From NCBI RefSeq assembly GCF_000686885.1, contig NZ_KK366032.1:22029-86028 (forward strand): DNA of 64,000 nucleotides, read 5' to 3'. The notes beneath the pieces were generated by a model that ran no database searches, was not told the origin of the DNA, and worked only from the letters and a program-made list of their open reading frames with translations. The number at the start of each line of letters is the position of its first letter. Position 1 is the first letter of the stretch. This DNA is from Flavobacterium sasangense DSM 21067. Its GTDB lineage: Bacteria > Bacteroidota > Bacteroidia > Flavobacteriales > Flavobacteriaceae. Below, one piece after another: positions 17,715-28,016 of this stretch. The translations under genes were made by a program, and so were the position numbers.

Positions 17715-18029
17715 TTATTTAGCTTCTCTGTAATAGATTTTACCTTCTTCCCACTCTTGTACTGCTAAAGCATGTGGCTTAGGTAATTTTTCATAGAATT
17801 TTGAAACTTCAATTTGCTCTTTGTTTTCAAAAACTTCCTCTAAACTATCGTTGTATGTAGCAAACTCTTCTAATTTTTCAATCAATTCTTTTTTAATTTC
17901 AGTATTGATTTGATTAGCACGTTTTGCCATGATAGTAATCGCTTCATAAATGTTTCCGGTAGGCTCTTCTAATTTACTTTTATTGTAAGTAATAGTGTTT
18001 ACTGGAGCATTTGTTTTCTTTAAATCCAT
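17715..18029 (-). CDS. rpoZ: DNA-directed RNA polymerase omega subunit
   Basis: The 104-residue omega subunit aids assembly of RNA polymerase around beta'. The conserved core reads NIYEAITIMAKRANQIN, followed by an acidic helical stretch typical of the Bacteroidota form. It sits between bamD and coaBC with gaps of 9 and 6 bases, so the genes form one transcription unit. Confidence 0.9.
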   Translation of the reverse strand: MDLKKTNAPVNTITYNKSKLEEPTGNIYEAITIMAKRANQINTEIKKELIEKLEEFATYNDSLEEVFENKEQIEVSKFYEKLPKPHALAVQEWEEGKIYYREAK

Positions 18030-18038
18030 GATTTACTT

Positions 18039-18845
18039 TTATTTAGAAAATTGTTTTAATTCTTGTTCAATATCGGCCAATATTTTATCAGCTTCTTCTT
18101 TAAATTTTGTATTAGGCTTGAATTTAATCAAACTATTGTATAATGATTTAGCGGCATTGTAACGTTCCGCTTTTTTTAAATCGGTACTATTTTTTGCAAA
18201 ACGATATGCAGTATCAAATCTCAAAAACATAGCTTCTTCCTTGTAAGGTGTACCTGGATAGTCTGCAATGAAATTTTCCAAGCTCTTTAGAGCGGCATTA
18301 TACTCTAATCGATAATCTGCAATCTTATGATATTGCTTCGCTATTTCAAACGCTTTCTTTTCTTGTTTTTCTCTTAAATCTTTAACATATCCATTTGCCG
18401 TAGCGATGTACTGAGATTCTGGATAATTATCTATGAATCTTTGCATCTTATCTAATGCCTTTTCAGTATCCGACTGATCCAAACTATACGCTGGCGACAA
18501 TTTATAAAAACACTCAGCCGCTAAAAAACTTGCTTCTTCTCTTTTATCACTTTTAGGATATGAAACAACATAATTTTCAAATTGATATCCAGCTAAATAA
18601 TATTGTTTAGTATTATATAAAGCTTTTGAATAATTATAAAAAAAAGCTTCTGATGTTGGTTTCCCTTTATATGCTGGCGCTACTTGCTCATATAAACGAA
18701 GTGATTTTTCATATTTACCCCTTTCATACATTCTATTAGCAACAGCTGCTTTCAAATCAACATCATCTGATTTTAAAGCCTTTTGATAAGGACTACATGA
18801 CACCAACAAAATGGTAAGAATAAGGAAACTAAAAAATTTATTCAT
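18039..18845 (-). CDS. bamD: Outer-membrane assembly lipoprotein BamD
   Basis: 268 residues. A lipoprotein signal (lipobox ending at C17 in LLVSCSPY) precedes five TPR-like helical pairs, e.g. RMYERGKYEKSLRLYEQV and AFEIAKQYHKIADYRLEYNAALK. The protein sits on the periplasmic face of the outer membrane and is a core part of the BAM complex that inserts beta-barrel proteins. It is the first gene of the bamD-rpoZ-coaBC-DUF4835-recN unit, with a likely promoter at 18904-18911. Confidence 0.93.
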   Translation of the reverse strand: MNKFFSFLILTILLVSCSPYQKALKSDDVDLKAAVANRMYERGKYEKSLRLYEQVAPAYKGKPTSEAFFYNYSKALYNTKQYYLAGYQFENYVVSYPKSDKREEASFLAAECFYKLSPAYSLDQSDTEKALDKMQRFIDNYPESQYIATANGYVKDLREKQEKKAFEIAKQYHKIADYRLEYNAALKSLENFIADYPGTPYKEEAMFLRFDTAYRFAKNSTDLKKAERYNAAKSLYNSLIKFKPNTKFKEEADKILADIEQELKQFSK

Positions 18846-18903
18846 TTGGCTTTATATTTTTTCTTTATAAACATCAATAAGATGTCACCTAAAAAAGCAA
18901 CTG

Positions 18904-18911
18904 CAAATTTA
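18904..18911 (-). promoter_or_regulatory. -7 box of the bamD operon
   Basis: TAAATTTG on the minus strand fits TAnnTTTG; TTT replaces TTG 19 bases further upstream. The leader would be roughly 55 bases. Confidence 0.5.
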
Positions 18912-18943
18912 GGCATTATTTAATTACTATAAAAATCTTTTTT

Positions 18944-19822
18944 TTAACTTAATTTTCTTGTAAAATTATGCAATCTTGTAGCTAAATCTTCATTTACATT
19001 TACAAGTGGCAATCGTACTGTATTTTCCGATAATCCTAATGCTTTAAAGACTTCTTTAATTCCTCCAGGATTTCCTTGTTCGAAAATCATATCGATACTA
19101 TCAGCTAAAAGATAGTGCAATTTATAAGCTTCATCTACTTTTCTTTGTAGACCTAAACGTACCATTTCAGAGAATTCCTTTGGAAAACCTTCACCAATTA
19201 CCGAAATTACTCCCGCTCCACCTGCTAAAACCATCGGTAATGTAATCATGTCGTCTCCAGAAATTACTAAAAATCCTTCTGGTTTTGTTTGGATTAATTT
19301 CATTGCTTGAACGATATCTCCAGCCGCTTCTTTAATTCCGATTACATTTTTGAAATCATTTGCAATTCGGATAACAGTAGATGGCAACATGTTACTTGCT
19401 GTTCTTCCTGGAACATTGTACAAAATAACAGGAATTGGAGACGCTTCAGCAACTGCTTTAAAATGTTGGTAAATACCTTCTTGCGTTGGTTTGTTGTAAT
19501 ATGGTGAAACTGATAAAATTGCTGAGAAATGAGAAAAATCGCTAGTTTTCAATTCTTCAACAACTTTATGAGTGTTATTTCCTCCAACTCCTAAAACCAA
19601 AGGCAATCTTCCTGCATTAGCTTTAATAATAGTATCGATAACTAATTCTTTTTCGTCTTGTGATAACGTTGCCGATTCTGCTGTAGTTCCTAAAACCACT
19701 AAATACTCTACTCCTCCTTCAATTACATAATTTACTATTCGCGTTAAAGCCTCTACATCAACCGAAAAATCTTTTTTAAATGGCGTAACTAAAGCAACAC
19801 CTGTACCAATAAATGATTGCAT
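18944..19822 (-). CDS. dapA: 4-hydroxy-tetrahydrodipicolinate synthase
   Basis: 292 residues. It condenses pyruvate with aspartate semialdehyde, the first committed step towards diaminopimelate and lysine. The TIM barrel shows [28 protein letters not shown], the catalytic Y135 in ILYNVPGR and the Schiff-base K164 in IGIKEAAGD. It lies 3 bases after the DUF6913 gene and is probably cotranscribed with it. The other lysine gene in the window is lysA at 34.5 kb. No terminator hairpin is visible after it. Confidence 0.97.
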   Translation of the reverse strand: MQSFIGTGVALVTPFKKDFSVDVEALTRIVNYVIEGGVEYLVVLGTTAESATLSQDEKELVIDTIIKANAGRLPLVLGVGGNNTHKVVEELKTSDFSHFSAILSVSPYYNKPTQEGIYQHFKAVAEASPIPVILYNVPGRTASNMLPSTVIRIANDFKNVIGIKEAAGDIVQAMKLIQTKPEGFLVISGDDMITLPMVLAGGAGVISVIGEGFPKEFSEMVRLGLQRKVDEAYKLHYLLADSIDMIFEQGNPGGIKEVFKALGLSENTVRLPLVNVNEDLATRLHNFTRKLS

Positions 19823-19825
19823 TTT

Positions 19826-20344
19826 TTATATTTTATTTAAAATTTTCAAATACTTAAACAATTCTAAAACAAACTCATTAAAATCTTCAACGAGTGTTTT
19901 TATGATAAAATGATTGACTCTTTTGTCAACCGTATCAAATCCAACTTTAAATTTGGCTTTTGATTTTGTTGAAAGCAATAAAAGAGCACTTTTATTAACA
20001 TCGTAATAATTGATTAACAAATCAAAAGGAGTTTCGATAAAATCGTTTACTTCTTTTTTATTGATTTCTCCTGAAATCGAAATGTTTTTTAACGACAAAA
20101 AGGGTTCGTTTATTACTTCTTTCTTTTTAATTTTATCTTTATAAACTAAGATAGAAATATTACTTTCTTGAATTCCCTGAGAAACAATTCGCTCCACTAA
20201 TTGACTAGTTTCATTGAAATATGTTTCGTCTACTAAAACTCCAACCGTCAACACTTTATCGTTTGAACCAGACGAATTTTGAGTTGCTAATCGTTTAGTA
20301 ACATTTTTTTTAAGAAAAAAGTTCTTTATAATATTATAAAACAT
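19826..20344 (-). CDS. Conserved flavobacterial protein, DUF6913-like
   Basis: 172 residues with no signal peptide or membrane helix. Alternating beta/alpha segments such as VLTVGVLVDETYF, NISILVYKDK and FDLLINYYDVNKSALLLLSTKSKAKFKVGFD suggest a small alpha/beta fold. It resembles the DUF6913 family seen next to dapA in Flavobacteria; the assignment is from memory. Function is unknown. It is the first gene of a unit with dapA and is divergent from the 5'-nucleotidase genes. Confidence 0.75.
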   Translation of the reverse strand: MFYNIIKNFFLKKNVTKRLATQNSSGSNDKVLTVGVLVDETYFNETSQLVERIVSQGIQESNISILVYKDKIKKKEVINEPFLSLKNISISGEINKKEVNDFIETPFDLLINYYDVNKSALLLLSTKSKAKFKVGFDTVDKRVNHFIIKTLVEDFNEFVLELFKYLKILNKI

Positions 20345-20363
20345 AGTATTTTTACCTATTCGA

Positions 20364-20371
20364 CAAAATTA
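20364..20371 (-). promoter_or_regulatory. -7 box of the DUF6913-dapA unit
   Basis: TAATTTTG on the minus strand fits the consensus in the 45-base divergent gap. A -33 element is not clear. Confidence 0.45.
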
Positions 20372-20389
20372 AAAATTTAAGCTTTTGTT

Positions 20390-21178
20390 ATGCTTGTAAA
20401 TGTAAAAAAGAATACGATATCTTTTGGATTTTTTGTTATATTATTAACATTTAATCTCTTTATATCTTGTAAATCAACTTCTTCCTATCAAACTACTAAA
20501 ATTGAAGGAAAAAAAATAGGCGTTACCAATGAAAAAGGTGAAAACGAAGCTATTGTAACTTACGTAAAACCTTACAGTGATAATATCAATAAAGATTTAA
20601 ATAGCGTATTAGCTTACTGTCCAGAAACACAAGACAAAAGCAAGGGAACGTGGCAATCGAATATCGGGAATTTATTAGCAGAAATCACTTTTGAACTTGG
20701 AAATCCGGTTTTTCAAAAAAGAGAAAACAAAACGATTGATATTTGTTTGCTAAATCACGGCGGTATCAGAGCTGTAATTCCAAAAGGTGATGTAACTACA
20801 AGAACTGCTTTTGAAGTGATGCCTTTTGAAAATAGTTTGTTCATTGTGGGATTAACTGGAAAAGAAATTAAAACGTTAGCCGAATATATCATAAAAGAAA
20901 AGAAGCCTCATCCTTTGTACGGAATGAAAATTTATATTGATAAGTCAACTTCAGTAATAAATAAGATTGAAATTAACAATCAACCTTTAGATGAAAATCG
21001 AATTTATTATGTGGGAACTTCCGATTATTTAGCCAATGGAGGCGATAATATGACGTTTTTTAAAGAAAGTAAAATCAAATTTGACATGGAATATAAGCTT
21101 AGAAATATGATGATTGATTATTTTAAGAAAGTAGATACAATTCCAAACCTAACCACCGAAAAAATAATTTTAGAATAA
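20390..21178 (+). CDS. 5'-nucleotidase C-terminal-domain lipoprotein
   Basis: 262 residues. An N-terminal lipoprotein signal ends in LFISC. The rest is the UshA-type C-terminal, substrate-binding domain alone, with NHGGIRAVIPKGDVT, FEVMPFEN and the adenine-stacking GTSDYLANGGDNMTFF. The catalytic metallophosphatase half is encoded by the next gene, 11 bases downstream. The two proteins probably meet in the envelope to form a nucleotide hydrolase. In UshA the halves are in one chain and in the opposite order. Confidence 0.88.
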   Translation: MLVNVKKNTISFGFFVILLTFNLFISCKSTSSYQTTKIEGKKIGVTNEKGENEAIVTYVKPYSDNINKDLNSVLAYCPETQDKSKGTWQSNIGNLLAEITFELGNPVFQKRENKTIDICLLNHGGIRAVIPKGDVTTRTAFEVMPFENSLFIVGLTGKEIKTLAEYIIKEKKPHPLYGMKIYIDKSTSVINKIEINNQPLDENRIYYVGTSDYLANGGDNMTFFKESKIKFDMEYKLRNMMIDYFKKVDTIPNLTTEKIILE

Positions 21179-21189
21179 TACTTAAAGCA

Positions 21190-22104
21190 ATGAAGAGAAG
21201 AGATTTCATCCAAAAAACAGCTGCGAGTTCGGTTTTACTTGGCTTATCAGGAGTGAGTTTAAGTAGTTTTTCTACTATTGATACCAAAAAGATTACTATT
21301 TTACATACGAATGACACGCACAGTCATATCGATCCATTTCCTGCCGATCATCCAAAAAACCCAAATATGGGTGGTGCTGCCAGAAGAGCTGCTATCATAG
21401 AAAGCATCCGAAAAGAAGAAAAAAACGTGCTTTTGTTAGATGCTGGCGATATTTTTCAAGGAACTCCATACTTCAATTATTATGGTGGCGAATTGGAATT
21501 CAAACTAATGAGTATGATGCAATACGATGTGGCCACAATGGGAAATCACGATTTTGACAACGGAATTGATGGTTTTTATGCGCAATTACCAAATGCAAAA
21601 TTTGATTTTGTATCAGCTAATTATGATTTTAAAAACACGGTTTTAAATGATATCGTAAAACCTTATAAAATCATTATAAAAGATGGAATTAAGATTGGAA
21701 TTTTCGGATTAGGCGTTCAATTAGATGGACTTGTGGATAAAAAACTTTACAAAGAAACGGTTTACAACAATCCAATTGAAGTAGCACAAGACATGACGCG
21801 AATTCTAAAAGAAGAAAAAAAATGTGATTTGGTGATTTGTTTGTCGCATTTAGGATTCAAATACAAAGACGAACCTGAAAAACCAAGTGATATTGTTTTA
21901 GCGCAAAAAACTAAAAATATCGATTTGATTATTGGTGGTCACACGCATACTTTCTTAGACAAACCTGTGATTGAAAAAAATAGTGAAGGAAAAGAAGTTT
22001 TAATTAATCAAGTAGGCTGTTTTGGAGTGAATTTGGGTAGAATTGATTTCTATTTAACCAACGACAAATTGCATCACGATCAAACAAAGAATATTATTGT
22101 TTAG
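21190..22104 (+). CDS. Exported metallophosphatase (5'-nucleotidase N-terminal domain)
   Basis: 304 residues. A twin-arginine-like signal (MKRRDFIQKTAASSVLLG) starts the protein. All metallophosphatase motifs are present: ILHTNDTHSH, LLDAGDIFQG, MGNHDFDNG, LSHLGFK and IGGHTHTF, which bind two metal ions. By family it hydrolyses nucleotides or related phosphate esters in the periplasm. It works presumably with the upstream C-terminal-domain lipoprotein, since it lacks that domain. Its TAG stop overlaps the TAA stop of the convergent membrane-protein gene. Confidence 0.9.
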   Translation: MKRRDFIQKTAASSVLLGLSGVSLSSFSTIDTKKITILHTNDTHSHIDPFPADHPKNPNMGGAARRAAIIESIRKEEKNVLLLDAGDIFQGTPYFNYYGGELEFKLMSMMQYDVATMGNHDFDNGIDGFYAQLPNAKFDFVSANYDFKNTVLNDIVKPYKIIIKDGIKIGIFGLGVQLDGLVDKKLYKETVYNNPIEVAQDMTRILKEEKKCDLVICLSHLGFKYKDEPEKPSDIVLAQKTKNIDLIIGGHTHTFLDKPVIEKNSEGKEVLINQVGCFGVNLGRIDFYLTNDKLHHDQTKNIIV

Positions 22105-22791
22105 TACTTTTCTCTATAAAGCAGATATTTTAAAAGAAAATAATACACTGGAATTTCGATTATACAAGAGATATAAATAAAGATATCATTTTTAAAATAA
22201 TACTTATTTAATACTATAAACATGTCAGAAAAAAAAAGACATAAAATGGTTAACAATAAAAATCTAGAAGCAATTGATTTAAATCGTAATGCATTATAAA
22301 TACTCAAAATCAAAACCATTAAGAACATTATAATATATCCAATTACTACAAAAAACTCTTTAAACTCCATATTTAAAGTCAAACTTGCAATCTTATAAAA
22401 GATAACCAACGACAAATAAGCAATTATAAAATAATTGAAATTGTTTTTTAAAAAATTATTTTTTTTAAAAATTTTCGAATCTGTAACTACATAACTAAAT
22501 AAAATACCTATTGCTATTAGATACAAATAGGTCGAAAATACTTTAATATCTCTTCCCTCTATCAAAATCAAATTATCAGCAAAAAAGATTACTAAAAACA
22601 AAAATAAATTCAAATATATTTTTGTTGCTTTACTTATAAAAAAGTAAGCAAAAGCAATACTTGGAACTATGATGGGTTTAAAAATCAAAGCTATGTCTAA
22701 ATCGCCATAAACCCTATAAAAAAACAAATAACACAAATAGGAAATAAAATATATATACAGAGCTCCACTAGCTCGGCTATCTATATTTTTA

Positions 22792-25962
<3,171 letters not shown>

Positions 25963-25974
25963 AAAGTAAAGATA

Positions 25975-26005
25975 AAAAAAAAGCCCCGATAAAATCGGAG
26001 CTAAT
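25975..26005 (-). terminator. Terminator of the rpsF-rpsR-rplI operon
   Basis: AGCCCCGAT (25982-25990) pairs with ATCGGAGCT (25994-26002), with one G.U pair in the minus-strand RNA. A long T run follows in that direction, about 20 bases after the rplI stop. Confidence 0.85.
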
Positions 26006-26022
26006 TTATATTTTAAGAAAAA

Positions 26023-26466
26023 TTATGCTTTTTCACCTACGATTTCGTATGGTAATTCAACGATAACATCTCTGTGTAATCTAACTGATGCAGTATATTT
26101 ACCTACACGTTTTACAACACCACTAGTGATGAATTTTTTCTCAATTGAATGACCGTTAGCTTCTAATGCTTCCACGATGTTAGCGCTAGTAACTGAACCA
26201 AACAATTTATCACCACCTGCTTTAGCAGTAATTTTAATTTCTAAAGCTTTTAAAGCTTCAGCTAAAGATTTTGCATCTGCAACGATTTTAGCTTCTTTGT
26301 GAGCTTTTTGCTTTAAGTTTTCAGCTAAAACTTTTTTAGCAGAAGGTGTAGCTAAAATAGCAAAACCTTGAGGAATTAAGAAGTTACGTCCGTATCCGTT
26401 TTTCACAGTTACTACATCATCTTTAAATCCTAAATTTTGAACGTCTTGTTTTAAGATAAGTTCCAT
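26023..26466 (-). CDS. rplI: Large-subunit ribosomal protein L9
   Basis: 147 residues. The N-terminal rRNA-binding domain reads MELILKQDVQNLGFKDDVVTVKNGYGRNFLIPQG, the classic L9 pattern. A connecting helix and the C-terminal domain (FGSVTSANIVEALEANG) follow. It is the last gene of the rpsF-rpsR-rplI operon. Confidence 0.98.
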   Translation of the reverse strand: MELILKQDVQNLGFKDDVVTVKNGYGRNFLIPQGFAILATPSAKKVLAENLKQKAHKEAKIVADAKSLAEALKALEIKITAKAGGDKLFGSVTSANIVEALEANGHSIEKKFITSGVVKRVGKYTASVRLHRDVIVELPYEIVGEKA

Positions 26467-26529
26467 GTTGTTGTCCTTTTAATTAGAAGTTAGCTCACCA
26501 ATGGCGAAGCAACAACTATTTGTTAAATA

Positions 26530-26826
26530 TTATTTTAATAAATCGGCCACGTATGGCATTAAAGCTAAGTGACGAGCTCTTTTAACAGCTACAGAAACTT
26601 TTCTTTGGTATTTTAATGAAGTACCTGTTAAACGTCTTGGTAAAATTTTACCTTGCTCGTTAACAAATTTCAATAAAAAGTCTGCGTCTTTATAATCGAT
26701 ATATTTGATACCTGATTTTTTGAAACGACAGTATTTTTTAGTTTTGTTTGTATCTATATTTAAAGGCGTAAGATATCTGATATCCCCGTCTTTTTTCCCT
26801 TTTGCAGATTGCTCTAATGTAGACAT
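26530..26826 (-). CDS. rpsR: Small-subunit ribosomal protein S18
   Basis: 98 residues. The core [18 protein letters not shown]...[19 protein letters not shown] is diagnostic for S18, which pairs with S6 on the small-subunit platform. It lies 2 bases after rpsF. Confidence 0.98.
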   Translation of the reverse strand: MSTLEQSAKGKKDGDIRYLTPLNIDTNKTKKYCRFKKSGIKYIDYKDADFLLKFVNEQGKILPRRLTGTSLKYQRKVSVAVKRARHLALMPYVADLLK

Positions 26827-26828
26827 GA

Positions 26829-27170
26829 TTAGTTTGTTTTAGATTTTAATTTTGCTCTTCTTCTTTCTGCCCAAGAAATTGCATGTTTGTCTAAAGACAC
26901 CGTTAAGAAACGCATAACACGCTCGTCACGACGGAATTCAGTTTCAAATGCAATAATGATTTCAGCTGGCGCTTTGAATTCGAATAAGTGGTAAAATCCA
27001 CTTTTCTTGTGTTGAATTTCGTAAGCTAATTTTTTTAAGCCCCAATCTTCTTTCGATACCATCTCAGCCCCTTTAGAAGTAAGAAAATCTTCAAACTTGC
27101 TTACTGTTTCCTTTACCTGTTGCTCAGATAAAACGGGATTCAAGATGAAAACAGTTTCATAATGATTCAT
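26829..27170 (-). CDS. rpsF: Small-subunit ribosomal protein S6
   Basis: 113 residues from the ATG at 27170, beginning [16 protein letters not shown] longer in-frame reading to 27236 is rejected because it would include the promoter. The S6 ferredoxin-like fold is evident ([34 protein letters not shown]). First gene of the rpsF-rpsR-rplI operon. Confidence 0.97.
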   Translation of the reverse strand: MNHYETVFILNPVLSEQQVKETVSKFEDFLTSKGAEMVSKEDWGLKKLAYEIQHKKSGFYHLFEFKAPAEIIIAFETEFRRDERVMRFLTVSLDKHAISWAERRRAKLKSKTN

Positions 27171-27202
27171 AATCTTTATATTTATTGTTATAAAATTGGG
27201 TG

Positions 27203-27232
27203 CAAAAATAATACTTTTATTTGAAATAGCAA
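27203..27232 (-). promoter_or_regulatory. Promoter of the rpsF operon
   Basis: On the minus strand TTG (27232-27230), 19 bases, TATTTTTG (27210-27203) matches the Bacteroidota consensus exactly. The leader is roughly 28 bases. Confidence 0.8.
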
Positions 27233-27265
27233 GCATAACACATTATTAATTTTTATTAAAAAAAC

Positions 27266-27296
27266 TTGTGTATTTGTAATAATTGTTCTACTTTTA
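27266..27296 (+). promoter_or_regulatory. Candidate promoter of the LytTR regulator gene
   Basis: TTG (27266-27268), 20 bases, TACTTTTA (27289-27296), one mismatch to TAnnTTTG, 18 bases before the ATG. Confidence 0.4.
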
Positions 27297-27314
27297 ACAA
27301 ACTATAAAAATTAC

Positions 27315-28016
27315 ATGCCCATGAAGTTGAATTGTATCGTTGTAGATGATAGTGCTATTCAAAGAATTACCATCACAAAATTAGTTAACGAATCAACATT
27401 ATTAAACTTAGTAGGAGATTTTGCCAATGCTCTTGAGGCAAAGAATTGTATCAACAACAATACTATTGATTTAATCTTCTTAGACATTGAGATGCCGTTA
27501 ATAAACGGTTTCGATTTATTAGACGGACTAAAAACAAAACCACAAATTATATTCATTACTTCAAAAGCAGATTACGCAGTGAAAGCTTTTGATTATGAAG
27601 CAACTGATTTTCTTCAAAAACCTATTTCTAAAGAACGTTTTAATAAAGCGGTAAAAAAAGCTACTGAACTTCACGCGTTACGTTATGAAAACCATGAAGA
27701 TCATGGAGAAAGTATCGTTATCAAAAGTAATTTAAAGAAACTCAAAGTGTATGTTTCTAAAATTAAATGGATTGAAGCTTATGGCGATTACATCAAAGTG
27801 GTTACCGATGATGAAAGTCATTTAGTATTATCAACCATGAAAGGTTTTGAAAAAGAGCTTCCAGAAGGTAAATTCATTCGTGTACACAAATCATACATTA
27901 TTAATTTAGACCGAGTGGAGAAATTCAATAGTAAGTTTGCTGAAATTGGAAATACAAAAATACCATTAAGTCGTAACAAGAAAGAAGAAATTGTAAAAGC
28001 TATCGAAAACGCTTAA
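27315..28016 (+). CDS. LytTR-family response regulator
   Basis: 233 residues; a second ATG at 27321 is an alternative start. The receiver domain (about 5-120) has D11/D12, the phospho-acceptor D57 in LIFLDIEMP and the conserved Lys in FLQKPISK. A LytTR DNA-binding domain follows (about 135-232; KIKWIEAYGDYIKV, FIRVHKSYIINLDRV). Such regulators bind short direct repeats and usually pair with a LytS-like membrane kinase, but no kinase gene is adjacent, so it is an orphan here. Its stop shares bases with the convergent priA stop. Confidence 0.93.
   Translation: MPMKLNCIVVDDSAIQRITITKLVNESTLLNLVGDFANALEAKNCINNNTIDLIFLDIEMPLINGFDLLDGLKTKPQIIFITSKADYAVKAFDYEATDFLQKPISKERFNKAVKKATELHALRYENHEDHGESIVIKSNLKKLKVYVSKIKWIEAYGDYIKVVTDDESHLVLSTMKGFEKELPEGKFIRVHKSYIINLDRVEKFNSKFAEIGNTKIPLSRNKKEEIVKAIENA

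Noticed and set aside
18846..18943. Lysine riboswitch or other element near dapA
   Set aside because: Only AT-rich sequence and the bamD promoter are visible; no conserved fold.
27171..27236. N-terminal extension of S6
   Set aside because: It overlaps a perfect promoter, and MNHYETVFI is the family start.
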